Below, in pieces: positions 35,497 through 44,702 of a stretch of 64,000 nucleotides of DNA (position 1 is its first letter; each line of letters begins with the position of its first letter). The notes beneath the pieces were generated by a model that did not search any database, was not told where the DNA came from, and saw only the letters and a program-made list of their open reading frames with translations. The DNA lies in assembly GCF_006335115.1 (NCBI RefSeq), contig NZ_VDMJ01000050.1, positions 28,892-92,891 on the forward strand, read 5' to 3'. The stretch is from Streptomyces sp. NP160. Its GTDB lineage: Bacteria; Actinomycetota; Actinomycetes; Actinomycetales; Quadrisphaeraceae. The position numbers and the translations under genes are program-made.

Positions 35497-36498
35497 GTGC
35501 GGAGACCGCGGAGACCGGTGACCTGGGCGTGGGCGTGCTCGGCGGTCGTCGCGGTCTTCGCGGCGGTGCTCTTCGCCGCGCCGCTGATGGGGGTCGAGCG
35601 GTGGCACGTCATCGCCGCTGCGCTGCCGGCGCGCGCAGCGCTGGGGGCGGCGTTCGCGGTGGCGCTCGTCGTCGCCCTGGTGGGACTGTGCCGACGGACC
35701 TGGCGCCCGCAGGCGGGAGTGCCGGTGGCCGTGGCGCTCGCCCTGGCCACGGCCCTGCACCTGCCGGTGGTGCTCGCGCGCGGGGTGGTGGGCGAGCCGG
35801 TGGCCGCGCCCGCGGCCGGGCAGCTGCGCCTCCTCGAGTGGAACACCAACACCGACCTGACCACGCCTGACGTCGTGGCGGAGCTGGCCGCCGCGCAGGA
35901 CGCCGACGTCGTCGTCCTGCCCGAGGTGGCACCGGCCTCCGGCAGCACCTACCGGCAGGCGTTCGCCGCAGCCGGCGACCCGCTCGTGCGCGTCGACCGG
36001 CACACCTCCACCACGCAGGTGGCGGTGTGGATGGCGCCGCAGCTGGCCCGGCACTACGCGACGCTGCCCGGGCCGGACCCGGTGAAGACCGTGGAGCTGC
36101 GGCCCGACACGGCCTCGCTGCCCACGGTGCTCGCGCTGCACGCGCCGTGGCCGGTGGGCGCGCGGCTGGCGGGGTGGGACCGCGACGTCGACTGGGTGGC
36201 GGCGCAGTGCTCCGCCGGGACGCCGGTGCTGGTGGCGGGCGACTTCAACGCGAGCACCGACGACTTCGGCGGCGCGCGCCTGGGTCGCTGCCTCGACGCC
36301 GCCACCCAGCAGCAGGACGCCGGGGTGGGGACCTGGTCGACGCACCTGCCGACGCTGCTGGCCATGCCGATCGACCACGTGCTGGCCACCCCGTCGGTGG
36401 GGACGGTCACCAGCTTCAGCGTGCTGACCAGCGAGGACGGGTCCGGCACGCGGCACCGGCCGACGATGACCGTGGTCGCGGTGGCCGATCGCCCATGA
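35497..36498 (+). CDS. Membrane-anchored endonuclease/exonuclease/phosphatase family protein
   Basis: 333 residues from GTG 35497; GTG 35518, with GGAGA upstream, is the alternative. Paralogue of 22943-23968 over its whole length: N-terminal helices, then LRLLEWNTNT, VVVLPEVAP with the metal-binding Glu intact, LHAPWPVGARL, VLVAGDFNAST, MPIDHVLAT and RHRPTMTV. All catalytic elements of the EEP fold are present, so this copy is the likelier active one. It faces regulator B (36518-37117), with only 19 bases between the convergent ends. The catalytic domain is expected outside the membrane; substrate unknown. Confidence 0.8.
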   Translation: MRRPRRPVTWAWACSAVVAVFAAVLFAAPLMGVERWHVIAAALPARAALGAAFAVALVVALVGLCRRTWRPQAGVPVAVALALATALHLPVVLARGVVGEPVAAPAAGQLRLLEWNTNTDLTTPDVVAELAAAQDADVVVLPEVAPASGSTYRQAFAAAGDPLVRVDRHTSTTQVAVWMAPQLARHYATLPGPDPVKTVELRPDTASLPTVLALHAPWPVGARLAGWDRDVDWVAAQCSAGTPVLVAGDFNASTDDFGGARLGRCLDAATQQQDAGVGTWSTHLPTLLAMPIDHVLATPSVGTVTSFSVLTSEDGSGTRHRPTMTVVAVADRP

Positions 36499-36517
36499 TC
36501 ACGGACGGGGTGAGGGG

Positions 36518-37117
36518 CTAGAGGAGGTCCAGGCGGCGGGCCAGGTCCACGAGGTCCAGGCGCGTGGTGGTGGCGATGCCCAGCGGCTCGGCCCTGGCGC
36601 GCAGCCGCTTCACGTACGTCTTCACCGTCTCCAGGCCCACGCCCATCCGCCGCGCCACCGACTTGGCCGGCAGCCCCGTCGCGTACAGGGCGAGCACCTC
36701 CAGCTCGCGGGCGGTGAACACCGACCGCAGCTCCCGCAGCTCCTCGAGCCGCTCCGCCACGGCCGGCGCCACCGCGACCCGCCCGCGGACCGCGCACCGC
36801 ACCACGTGCACCAGCTCGGCCACGGACCCGCCGCCCAGGGCCACGCCGCGGGCTCCGGCGTCCAGCGCGGCGGCCGCCTGCCCGGGGCTCTCGACGTCGT
36901 CGAGCACCACCACCACGTGCTGCCCGCGCGCCGCGGCAGCCGAGACGGCCTCCACCGGCCGGGGCACCTGCCCGACCACCACCACGCCCGCGGCGTCGGG
37001 CACCTCGGCCAGCGCGGCCTGCAGGCCCAGGGCGACGAGCGGGCGGTCGTCCAGCACGGTGGCGGTCTGCCGTCGCAGGTGCACGACGGTGAGGTCGGTG
37101 TCGGCGGCGTGCTCCAC
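36518..37117 (-). CDS. LuxR-type regulator with degenerate receiver domain (B)
   Basis: 199 residues from GTG 37117, with GAGGGGGGA upstream. Same architecture as regulator A. The receiver-sized N-terminus starts TVLDDRPLVALGLQAAL, the phosphoacceptor strand is VVVVGQVP (Gly in place of Asp), and the Lys strand is VALGGGSV. The HTH is FTARELEVLALYATGLPAKSVARRM then VKTYVKRLRARA. A duplicated block of EEP gene plus regulator may exist, since a broken regulator (19370) also lies a few kilobases from the other EEP gene. Confidence 0.8.
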   Translation of the reverse strand: MEHAADTDLTVVHLRRQTATVLDDRPLVALGLQAALAEVPDAAGVVVVGQVPRPVEAVSAAAARGQHVVVVLDDVESPGQAAAALDAGARGVALGGGSVAELVHVVRCAVRGRVAVAPAVAERLEELRELRSVFTARELEVLALYATGLPAKSVARRMGVGLETVKTYVKRLRARAEPLGIATTTRLDLVDLARRLDLL

Positions 37118-37211
37118 AGGATCCCCCCTCGCAGCGGGCGAGCGATCGGTGTGATCGACAGGAGGCTCGCACCGCGCATCGGTGCAGGGCCACGCGAGAC
37201 GGCCCCCTCCA

Positions 37212-37230
37212 CCGCCAGGCGGGCTGGCGG
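37212..37230. terminator. Short hairpin after the XRE gene
   Basis: CCGCCAG (37212-37218) and CTGGCGG (37224-37230) form a 7-bp stem with a five-base loop, directly abutting the stop codon of the minus-strand gene at 37231. Confidence 0.5.
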
Positions 37231-38691
37231 TCAGGGCGTCACCCTCGCGACCAGCTCCTCGTGCAGCCGCAGGTAGGTGCGGTGGTGCAGGTCGAGCAGG
37301 TCGTCGCTGGGAGTGGCACGCCGCGCGGCGCGCGTGCGGGCCAGCTCGGTCAGCACCGACAGGTCCAGCCGGACCTCCACCACCTCCACCGACGCGGCCC
37401 CAGCCGGTCTGCGGGTCCCGCCGGCCGTGGCGCGGCGGACCTCGGCGACCGCCTCGTCCACGCTGTCGCGGTTGAGGGCCCACTTGGGGCGGGTGCGCTC
37501 CCCGGGGTGCTCGACCTGGGAGTCGGCGTCGTGCGGGAAGTGGTCGGCCAGGAACTCCCCCAGCTCGCCGTCGGCGCGCAGGTGCACGACCAGGACCCGG
37601 CTGCCGGGCGACTTCACGTGCACGTCGTGCACGAGGTCGTGCGCTGACTGCGCCGGGGAGTGCGCCACCACGTGCCCGTGCCAGCGGTCCGGGCGCAGCG
37701 CCGCGGTGCCGACCCACAGGGCCTGCCGCGCGTGGAGGAACCGCTGCCGCTCGGTGGGCGGGAAGCTGCGGCCGTACACCCGCTGCGCCTCCATCGCCGT
37801 GCTGAGGAAGCCGAACCCTGCGTCCCGGGCCAGCCACGCCCCCACCGCGTCGGGCCCGCTGCCCCGCGGTCCGACGACGACGACGACGTCGTGCCGCCGG
37901 CGCAGGTGCTCCAGCCGCGCGTCCGCCGGCCAGCGCGGCGGGTGACCGGCGAGCAGCAGCGGCACCCACAGCCACAGCTGCGCGGGGTGGCGCTCCTGGC
38001 ACAGCGCCAGCTCCAGGGGGCGGTCCTCGACGAGGGCGGGGGCCAGGCGCATCGCGGTGTCGTAGGCCTCGGTGAGGTCCTGCTGGCACTCGAAGCGGTC
38101 GCGGCGCTCGCCGTCCGCGGGACGGGTGGGCCGCATCCAGCCGGTGCGCTGCGCGGCGCGGTCCGCGGTGACGCCGACGTAGTGGCGCAGCGGCACGGGT
38201 GCGGGCTGCGGGTCGCCGTCGGCGGGGGCGGCGGGGGTCCAGGTGCGGGTCCAGCAGAAGACGTCGTGGCCGAGCTCGAGGGCGCGCGAGACGAGCTGGT
38301 GCGCCCCGGACTGCAGGTCACCGGCTGGGCTGTGCAGCAGCTCCAGGGCCCGCACGGCCGAGCCGATGCCGTCGCGGGCGGTGGTCAGCTGGTGGACGTC
38401 GAGCCAGCCGAGGTCTCCGTACAGGAGCGCCTCGTCGATCTCCAGCAGCCGGGCGATCTGCGAGACGCGCTCGCGCGGCGGCTCCGTGGTGCCCTTCATC
38501 CAGGTGCGCAGCGTGGACACGCCGACGTGGCGGGACGGGTCGTCGGGGTCGGTGAGGGCGCGGGCGAGGTCCTCGCGGCGCATGCCCATCGCGGCCAGGG
38601 AGCGGGCCACGCGCTGCGCCCAGGGGGCGTCGGGCGCCCGCTGCCCGTCGTGGGCGGGCTCGCCCCGGAGGTGCCGCCCCGTCGTGGCCAC
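37231..38691 (-). CDS. XRE-type HTH protein with long unknown C-terminal domain
   Basis: 486 residues from GTG 38691. The N-terminal region is a lambda-repressor-like HTH (RVARSLAAMGMRREDLARAL, GVSTLRTWMKG), about 25-70. The remaining 400 residues match no family I recognise. They contain YGRSFPPTERQRFLHARQALW, a hydrophobic strand HDVVVVVGPRGSGPDAVG and SRVLVVHLRADGELGEF. The VVVVGPRGSG stretch is only superficially like a P-loop. Probably an autoregulated transcription factor with a large sensor domain; a 23-bp inverted repeat lies about 70 bases upstream of its start. Confidence 0.6.
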   Translation of the reverse strand: MATTGRHLRGEPAHDGQRAPDAPWAQRVARSLAAMGMRREDLARALTDPDDPSRHVGVSTLRTWMKGTTEPPRERVSQIARLLEIDEALLYGDLGWLDVHQLTTARDGIGSAVRALELLHSPAGDLQSGAHQLVSRALELGHDVFCWTRTWTPAAPADGDPQPAPVPLRHYVGVTADRAAQRTGWMRPTRPADGERRDRFECQQDLTEAYDTAMRLAPALVEDRPLELALCQERHPAQLWLWVPLLLAGHPPRWPADARLEHLRRRHDVVVVVGPRGSGPDAVGAWLARDAGFGFLSTAMEAQRVYGRSFPPTERQRFLHARQALWVGTAALRPDRWHGHVVAHSPAQSAHDLVHDVHVKSPGSRVLVVHLRADGELGEFLADHFPHDADSQVEHPGERTRPKWALNRDSVDEAVAEVRRATAGGTRRPAGAASVEVVEVRLDLSVLTELARTRAARRATPSDDLLDLHHRTYLRLHEELVARVTP

Positions 38692-38761
38692 AGCGGATCG
38701 TAGGGCGGCGGGCGCCCGTGACCTCGGCGGACGGCGTACCCCGTGGGGGTGACGTTCGCCC

Positions 38762-38828
38762 CCCGCACTTTCCGCGGAACGTGCGGCACTCGCGCCGCAG
38801 GAGGCGCACGTCCCGCGGAGAGTGCGGG
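38762..38828. repeat. Long inverted repeat (23-bp arms), operator or terminator
   Basis: Arms at 38762-38784 and 38806-38828 are inverse complements over 23 bp with two mismatches and a 21-base spacer. Each arm itself contains a CCGCGG core (TTCCGCGGAA in the left arm). The element lies past the stop of a tandem TetR-like gene and upstream of the XRE gene start, both on the minus strand. No T-tract follows. It could be the terminator of the first gene, an operator of the second, or both. Confidence 0.7.
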
Positions 38829-38837
38829 CAAGGGGGG

Positions 38838-40424
38838 TCAGGGGGCGAGCAGGCCCGTCAGGACGGCGGTGGTGCCGCGGGCCAGCGCCGGCTGGCCGCC
38901 GAGGACGCCGTCGTCACCGGTGGCGAGCACGCGCATGACCTCGCCGTGGGTGACGGCGAGGATGGTCCTGGCGGCGTCGCGCGGGTCGACGTCGTCGGCC
39001 CAGCGGCGCCCCGTCGCGGCCAGGGCGCCCCCGGCGTGGGCCAGCACCGCGTCGTCGGCGAGGCGGTGCTGCTCGGCGAAGTCGTCGACGATGCTCGCGC
39101 GGGCCGCCACCGTGGTCAGCAGCAGCCGCAGGCGGAAGTCGGCGCTGCCGTCGGGCCGGCGCAGGCGTCCGTGCACCTCCTGCTGGTCGCGCTGCATCTC
39201 GTCCGGCGACGACGGCCCGCCGGTGGAGCGGCCGGCGGTCCGGTACAGCAGGCCCACCTGCGCGAGGGCGTGGCCGACGAGGTCGTCGACGTAGTGCTCC
39301 TGGAGCGCCCACCGGTCCCGCAGCTGCGCGGCGGTGGCGGGGTGGCCGGCGCGGCGCGCCTCGGCGACCACCCGCGCCGCCGAGACGGACGCGAAGAAGC
39401 GCGGCGCCGCGTCCGGGGTGGGCGTCCAGCAGTCGGTGCAGCCCGGGCCGCAGGCCGCGCCCGGGCCCACGCCGAACTCCTCGGCCAGCACGAGCAGCGC
39501 CCCGTCGAGCAGCTGGGAGGTGATCGGGTCCTCGGCGAGGCGGCGCTGCGCCGCCGGTGTGGCCCGCGTGCCGCAGGTGGGGTCTGCGAGGCGCGGGAGC
39601 ACGTCGGCCACCCGCGTGCGCGGCGGCGGCGCGGGCAGCGCGGGCCCCGGCCGGCGGTCGTCGTCCTCCCCGGCAGCCAGGGGTGCGGTCCAGCTGCGGA
39701 GCAGGGCGAGGCAGCCGCGGGCGAAGTCGTCGTCGGCGAGTCGCTGCTCCTCGGGGCGCTCGCCGTGGGCCAGGAGCCGCAGCGACACCCCCTCCCCCAG
39801 GCTCCCGACGGCGCGGGCCAGGTCTTCCCGGGGCGTCCCGTCGACCAGGCGCCGGCCGCAGCGCCGCAGCACGCCGCTGAGCGCGGTGTCCCACGCGGCG
39901 TCGTAGACGGCGTAGTTGCGCTGCTGAGCCTCCCGCAGCCACGGCTGCGACGCCGCCAGGGCGCAGGAGAGCACCTCCATCCGCGAGGTGACCGGCTCCG
40001 CGAGCGTGTGGAGCTCGCTGCGGAGCAGGACGGCGACCGCCTCCTGCAGCGACGCGCCCTCCGGGAGCAGCCGCGGCAGCTCGGCGGCCTGGGCGATGGC
40101 TCCGGCGAAGTGGTGCTCGAACCAGAGGGCGTAGCTCAGGAGGTCCTCGACGAAGTCGTCCTGGCGCGGCCACCGGTCCCGCAGGTGCGCCGCCGTCACC
40201 CGCAGCGGACCCACCCGCGTGGCGGCCGCGCAGACGCGCGCGGCGGACAGGCACCCGAAGAACCGGGCGGGCGCCGCAGGGGTCCGGGGCTCGAGCTCGG
40301 CGAGCAGCAGGCGCACCCCGGCGTCCAGCAGCGCCGCGGTCATGGGGTGCTCGACGAGGCGCTCGCGGGCCTCGGGGGTGCGTCGCGTGGACGTCCCCGG
40401 GTCTCGCAACCGGCGCAGGAGCAC
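38838..40424 (-). CDS. Tandem double TetR-like protein (copy 1)
   Basis: 528 residues from GTG 40424, 25 bases after the transglycosylase stop, so it is probably the last gene of the secretion-like operon. The protein is two similar halves. Each opens with a DPxTxTRxT-type motif, then a helix (LLDAGVRLLLAEL; LLDGALLVLAEEFG), then SAARV(C/V)AxA, then LRDRWxxQxxxVxDLLxYAL. The order matches the TetR N-terminal HTH (helix 1, helix 2, recognition helix, helix 4). Each HTH is followed by 150-200 helical residues ending in a TetR-like xxDLARAxxxLxEGxxLRxL block. Paralogous to 49141-50781 and 50861-52666. Reading the family as fused TetR dimers is my inference; the internal duplication is directly visible. 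Confidence 0.65.
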   Translation of the reverse strand: MLLRRLRDPGTSTRRTPEARERLVEHPMTAALLDAGVRLLLAELEPRTPAAPARFFGCLSAARVCAAATRVGPLRVTAAHLRDRWPRQDDFVEDLLSYALWFEHHFAGAIAQAAELPRLLPEGASLQEAVAVLLRSELHTLAEPVTSRMEVLSCALAASQPWLREAQQRNYAVYDAAWDTALSGVLRRCGRRLVDGTPREDLARAVGSLGEGVSLRLLAHGERPEEQRLADDDFARGCLALLRSWTAPLAAGEDDDRRPGPALPAPPPRTRVADVLPRLADPTCGTRATPAAQRRLAEDPITSQLLDGALLVLAEEFGVGPGAACGPGCTDCWTPTPDAAPRFFASVSAARVVAEARRAGHPATAAQLRDRWALQEHYVDDLVGHALAQVGLLYRTAGRSTGGPSSPDEMQRDQQEVHGRLRRPDGSADFRLRLLLTTVAARASIVDDFAEQHRLADDAVLAHAGGALAATGRRWADDVDPRDAARTILAVTHGEVMRVLATGDDGVLGGQPALARGTTAVLTGLLAP

Positions 40425-40449
40425 GGGGTCATGGTCTCGCGTCCCAAGA

Positions 40450-41472
40450 TCACCTGCGGGACAGGGTCACGCGCACGGCGTCGGCCGGGCAGGAGACGTC
40501 GCCGGTGGGGTGCCAGGTGGGGCGGTCCGCGGTCCACTCCTGGCCCTGCCACAGCACCCGCTCCACCCCGAGGCCGCGGTGGGCGCCGACGAGGCCGTTC
40601 GCCACCGCCCACCCCAGCTGCACCTCGGCGGCGTCCGGTGCCCCGTCGTCTCCGCCGCCGCTCACGACGGGGACGTCGCAGGTGTGCCCGGAGCCCGCGG
40701 TGCAGGCCGTCGCGGGCGTGCGGGTGCCGTAGGTCGCGTCCACCCACCGACGGGCGAACTCCGCGTTCGGGGCCACCCCGTCGGCGCCGAGCGGCCACGC
40801 CGGCAGCGGCTCCTCCGGCACGGACCCGGCCACCACGAGGCCGGGGGTGGCGGGCACGGTGAGCCGGTCGGCCAGGGCGGTGATGGCCCGCACGTAGTCG
40901 TGCGTCTGCCCGCGGGCGAACGACGGCGGCGGCACCCCGCGGTAGCGCTGCACCGCGCCGGGCCCGGCGTTGTACGCGGCGAGCATGAGCGAGACCGGGT
41001 CCTCCCGGTACCCGCGCCCGCTGACCTGCTCGAGCAGGTGGCAGTCGTAGGCGGCTGCCGACGCGAGGGAGTCGGCGGGGTCGGTGATGACCGCGCCGCC
41101 GCCGTTGGCGTCCACGGCGTGCTCGGTCCACGTGCCGGGCATGAACTGCCCCAGGCCGCGGGCGCCGGCGTAGCTGACGGCGTCCGGCTGCCAGCCCGAC
41201 TCCTGCGTGATCTGCGCGGCGAGCACCGGGGCGGGCAGCTGCGGGCACAGGGTGAGCGCGTAGTCGAAGGCCGCCCGGTACCGGTCGGGCACGCCGCCGT
41301 CGGCCACGGCCACCGACGACGACGCCGGCGCCTGCCACCGCTCCCCGCTGCGCCCGGCGGTCACCGCGACCACCACCACCACGGCCACGAGCACCACCGC
41401 CACCACCGCCACGGCAGCGACCACCGCGGCGACGGCGCCGGCGAACCACCACAGCGCCCGGCGGCTCAGCAC
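40450..41472 (-). CDS. Lytic transglycosylase (SLT domain), secretion-associated
   Basis: 340 residues from GTG 41472. One strong N-terminal helix (about 8-37) anchors it. The SLT fold follows: AAQITQESGWQPDAVSYAGARGLGQFMPGTW, with the catalytic Glu in QESG and the GLGQFMP motif, then AAYNAGPGAVQRY. These enzymes cut peptidoglycan so that envelope machinery can pass. The C-terminal third is a Gly/Asp-rich domain with two close Cys pairs and VQLGWAVANGLVG. It begins one base after the ATPase gene stop, in the same operon as the type IV-like components, where it would play the VirB1/P19 role. Confidence 0.85.
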   Translation of the reverse strand: MLSRRALWWFAGAVAAVVAAVAVVAVVLVAVVVVVAVTAGRSGERWQAPASSSVAVADGGVPDRYRAAFDYALTLCPQLPAPVLAAQITQESGWQPDAVSYAGARGLGQFMPGTWTEHAVDANGGGAVITDPADSLASAAAYDCHLLEQVSGRGYREDPVSLMLAAYNAGPGAVQRYRGVPPPSFARGQTHDYVRAITALADRLTVPATPGLVVAGSVPEEPLPAWPLGADGVAPNAEFARRWVDATYGTRTPATACTAGSGHTCDVPVVSGGGDDGAPDAAEVQLGWAVANGLVGAHRGLGVERVLWQGQEWTADRPTWHPTGDVSCPADAVRVTLSRR

Positions 41473-41473
41473 C

Positions 41474-43168
41474 TCAGCGCAGCCGCTGGGCGGTGTCGGT
41501 GAGCCGCCGCTCCACCCCGTGCAGCGCGTGCTGCACCGCGCGGGACGGCTCGCCGGGCACCTTCCAGACGGCCTGGTGGGCGCCGAGCGCCTCCAGCGCG
41601 GCCACCTCCACCTCGCTGAACCCCAGCTGCTCGCCGAAGACGCGGGCGTTGACGGGCTCCTGCCGGAAGGAGACGACGACGTCGGCGTCGTGCACGAACG
41701 AGCGGCCCGACTCCTGCGCGGCGAGCACGTCGGTGAGGTGCTGCGTGGCGCCGAGCAGCTCCACGCCCAGCGTGCGGGCCTTCTTCACCACCTCCTGCAC
41801 CACCGCGCCGAGCTCCGGCACGCGGACCGCGTTCCACAGCTCGTCGACCACCACCACGCCCCAGGCGCGGCCGGGTGCCGTCCACGTGGTGAGCATGAGC
41901 GCCGCCGACGCGGCCATGAGCACGGGGACGACGTCGGGGTGGGTCGACTGCACGCCGGACAGGTCCCAGACCACGACGTCGGCGTCCAGGTCGAGCCCGG
42001 GCGAGGTGGGCCCGTCGACGAAGCCGGCGAGGTCGCCGAAGACGAGCCGGTCGAGCAGCAGGCCGAGGTCGCGGCCCCAGGCGTGCAGCTCCCCCTCGGT
42101 CAGCGAGGCGCCGGTCAGCGAGGCCCCGGCCACCGGCTCGTCGGGGTCGGCGGGGGCGGACAGCAGCGCCTCGCGCAGGTCCACCACGGTCGCCTGGCGG
42201 CCCGCGAGCGCGGGCGAGGCGAGGGTGCGGTCCAGCTGCACGCGCAGGGCGAACCCCTCGCCGGGGGTGAGGCGGCGCCCGGCGAGGAACTGCAGCACGG
42301 CCCTCATCAGGCCCTCGCGGCCGGCGCGCTCGTGCCCGTCCCCGCCGTGCAGGCGGGCGTCGAGCAGGTTCAGGCGCAGCGGGCCGCCAGCGGCGAAGCG
42401 GTGCACCGCGCCCCCGGCCTCGCGCCCGAGGGCGCAGAACTCGCCCTCGCTGACCCGCCGGCCGCTGCCGTCCTCGACGTGGTGGACGGCGCGGGTGTCG
42501 TAGACCCACGCGCGGAAGCCGTGCTCGGCGACGGCGCGCACGAGGTAGCTCTTGAGCAGCGCGCTCTTGCCGGCGAACTTCGAGCCGAGCACCAGCGTGG
42601 AGGAGCCCGACGTCCCGTGCTCGAACCACGCGCGGCCGCTGTGGCGGACGGGCTCGCCGGTGTGCACGTCGTGCCCGACGAGCACACCGCGCGGGGAGTC
42701 CCAGGCGCGGGCGTGGGCGTAGGGGAACAGGGGCTGCAGGCCGTAGAGGTCGCTGCGCACCGGTGGGGCGGCGTAGTCGCCGAAGCCCAGCGCGGCGGCG
42801 GTGCGGCGGGCCCGGCGGTCCTCCTCGAGCGTGGGCCGCAGCGACGCCCCGGGCACCACGGGCGGGCGCGGCGGCGTGCCGTCCCCGGGCTCGCGCCGCC
42901 GGTAGGCCGCGGCGGCGGCGGCGCGGGCGATGCCGTCCCACGCGCCGTCGAGCGCGCGGGCGGTGGCGCTGACCAGCGACGACGGCGAGGGCCGCCGGCG
43001 CGCGTGCCGCGGGACGGCAGGGCCCCGGACGGCAGGGCCCGGCGCAGCCGGACGCGGCCCGTGCAGCACCTCCTCCCAGGCGGGCGCTCCCGGCCCGGTC
43101 GCGGGACCGGTCGCGGGACCGCCCGGGGCCGGGGCGGGGCGGACCCTCGCGGGCGCCTCAGAGGACAC
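41474..43168 (-). CDS. VirB4/TraC-like ATPase of type IV secretion-like system
   Basis: 564 residues from GTG 43168, overlapping the SCO6880 gene by 11 bases. After a Pro-rich leader, LVLGSKFAGKSALLKSYL is Walker A (GxxxxGKS) at about 190-205, and WGVVVVDELWNAVRV is Walker B with the catalytic Glu. ATQHLTDVLAAQESG is the later motif 3/Gln sensor seen in VirB4 and TraG-type hexameric ATPases. It probably powers assembly or transport from the cytoplasmic side. It is shorter than classical VirB4 proteins (about 800 residues); the missing N-terminal part is supplied here by the separate SCO6880 protein. Confidence 0.8.
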   Translation of the reverse strand: MSSEAPARVRPAPAPGGPATGPATGPGAPAWEEVLHGPRPAAPGPAVRGPAVPRHARRRPSPSSLVSATARALDGAWDGIARAAAAAAYRRREPGDGTPPRPPVVPGASLRPTLEEDRRARRTAAALGFGDYAAPPVRSDLYGLQPLFPYAHARAWDSPRGVLVGHDVHTGEPVRHSGRAWFEHGTSGSSTLVLGSKFAGKSALLKSYLVRAVAEHGFRAWVYDTRAVHHVEDGSGRRVSEGEFCALGREAGGAVHRFAAGGPLRLNLLDARLHGGDGHERAGREGLMRAVLQFLAGRRLTPGEGFALRVQLDRTLASPALAGRQATVVDLREALLSAPADPDEPVAGASLTGASLTEGELHAWGRDLGLLLDRLVFGDLAGFVDGPTSPGLDLDADVVVWDLSGVQSTHPDVVPVLMAASAALMLTTWTAPGRAWGVVVVDELWNAVRVPELGAVVQEVVKKARTLGVELLGATQHLTDVLAAQESGRSFVHDADVVVSFRQEPVNARVFGEQLGFSEVEVAALEALGAHQAVWKVPGEPSRAVQHALHGVERRLTDTAQRLR

Positions 43169-44702
43169 GGGCCAACCCCCGTCCGAGCAGCGTGCCGGCC
43201 ACCACCGCCTGGTCCTGGCGCCGCGGCGCCACCGGGGCCAGGTGCACGCCGCAGGCGCGGGCGGCCGCGACGAGCGCGTCGCCGTCGTCGTCGAGGTCCT
43301 CCAGGGACGCGGCGTTGAGCACGAAGAACGCCGCGCCGTAGCCGCCGTGCCACCCGCCTCCGGCGGCGGAGACGTTGAGGCGGCGCTCGTCGGCGGGGCG
43401 CTCCAGGGTGGCGCGCAGGTGCGAGGTGGACTCGCGGACCTGGCGGCGCAGCTCCTCCCCCTGGTCGTGGCGGTGGGCCTCGGCGAGCGTGGAGACCCGG
43501 TCGCGCAGGTCGACGACGACGGCGACGACGTGCTCCAGCACCCGCCCGCCCACGGCGGCGCCCAGGGTGTGCAGCGGCACGAGGTCGACCGAGCTCTTCG
43601 CCTCGTCGCTGAAGCCCGTGACCTCGTAGCCGCGCAGGAACCCGTCGCCGTGGCGGCCCAGCACCCCGACGTGCGTGGGGCGGACGTCGAGGGAGGGGAC
43701 CATGCGGGAGGGGTCGGTGGGCGCGGGGTCCCACAGGGAGACGGACCTGTCGAGCAGGCCGCGGTTCACCCCGGCCAGCAGCTGGGCGTCCAGCGGGCGG
43801 CGCACGGTGACGTCCGCCGCCTCCAGCAGCGGCACCGCGGCGCGCAGGCGGTCGGCGACCACGCGGGCGGCGGCCAGGTGCGGGTCGCTCTCGCCGCGGG
43901 TGCGGCCCGCGCGGGCGGCGGCGCGCAGCTGCGGCCCGGAGGTGGCCCACAGGGTGAGGAAGTGCTCGTAGCGGGGCCGGGAGGCGGCGTCCTCGCGGGC
44001 GGCGTCGGCGACGTCCTGGAAGGACCTCGGCACGGCGCGGCCGACGGGTCCGGGAGGGCCGTCCGGCCCGTCGCTGTACGAGCACACCGAGTACATCGCC
44101 ACCCGGTCGAAGGAGTCCGACAGCTGGCCCAGCGCCCGGCCCAGCTCGCCGCGCAGCCGGTCCTGGCGGAGCACGTCGGGGAGGCCGCCCCACGCGGCGT
44201 CCACCTGCACGCAGACGCCGTAGTGGCCTCCCGCGGCGCCGGAGAGGGCCGTGCCCCCCGAGGCCGAGCTCGGCTGGAAGAAGACGCACGCGTCGCCGTC
44301 GTCGGAGAAGGGCACGTCGCGCCAGGTGATGGTGCCGAAGGCCGCGGGCAGGCGGCCGGGCGCGTGCCGGCCCGCCTCCAGTCCCGCGAAACCGCTGGCC
44401 GAGGCGTAGCGCAGCTCCCCGGTGCGGTCCAGCCCGCGCCAGCGCACCACGTCGAGGAGGCGCTGGTGCAGCGGGCGCACCCCGAACGGCGCCGCGAACA
44501 GCGCGACGCCCACCACGGCCACCACCAGGCCGGTGAGCATGAGCTCGGGGCTGCGCGCCAGCACGCCCAGCGGGACGCTGAGCACGAGGACCCCTGCGAA
44601 GAACCACGGCAGCAGCGCCTCGCGGGCCGTGCGGCCGCGGGCGAAGGCGGCGTAGGTCACCGACCGCTCGCCGACCACGTAGTCATTGGGCACGCGGGCC
44701 AC
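43158..44702 (-). CDS. SCO6880-family type IV secretion-like membrane protein
   Basis: 514 residues from GTG 44702. Two N-terminal helices (about 28-70) are followed by a large soluble domain. The opening RVPNDYVVGERSVTYAAFARG...TAREALLPWF and the later GYEVTGFSDEAKSSVDLVPLHTLG follow the actinobacterial SCO6880 family, whose genes sit next to VirB4-type ATPases and correspond to the PrgI/VirB3 plus VirB4 N-terminal region. It overlaps the VirB6-like gene by 20 bases and the ATPase by 11, typical of one transcript. The precise role in transport has not been established for the family. Confidence 0.75.
   Translation of the reverse strand: MARVPNDYVVGERSVTYAAFARGRTAREALLPWFFAGVLVLSVPLGVLARSPELMLTGLVVAVVGVALFAAPFGVRPLHQRLLDVVRWRGLDRTGELRYASASGFAGLEAGRHAPGRLPAAFGTITWRDVPFSDDGDACVFFQPSSASGGTALSGAAGGHYGVCVQVDAAWGGLPDVLRQDRLRGELGRALGQLSDSFDRVAMYSVCSYSDGPDGPPGPVGRAVPRSFQDVADAAREDAASRPRYEHFLTLWATSGPQLRAAARAGRTRGESDPHLAAARVVADRLRAAVPLLEAADVTVRRPLDAQLLAGVNRGLLDRSVSLWDPAPTDPSRMVPSLDVRPTHVGVLGRHGDGFLRGYEVTGFSDEAKSSVDLVPLHTLGAAVGGRVLEHVVAVVVDLRDRVSTLAEAHRHDQGEELRRQVRESTSHLRATLERPADERRLNVSAAGGGWHGGYGAAFFVLNAASLEDLDDDGDALVAAARACGVHLAPVAPRRQDQAVVAGTLLGRGLARVL

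Noticed and set aside
34186..36456. 756-residue minus-strand open frame
   Set aside because: It covers the HNH and EEP genes antisense; both real genes have full motif sets, and this frame has none.
37860..37910. P-loop ATPase motif in the XRE protein (VVVVGPRGSG)
   Set aside because: It lacks the Lys-Ser/Thr of a Walker A motif and no Walker B strand follows.
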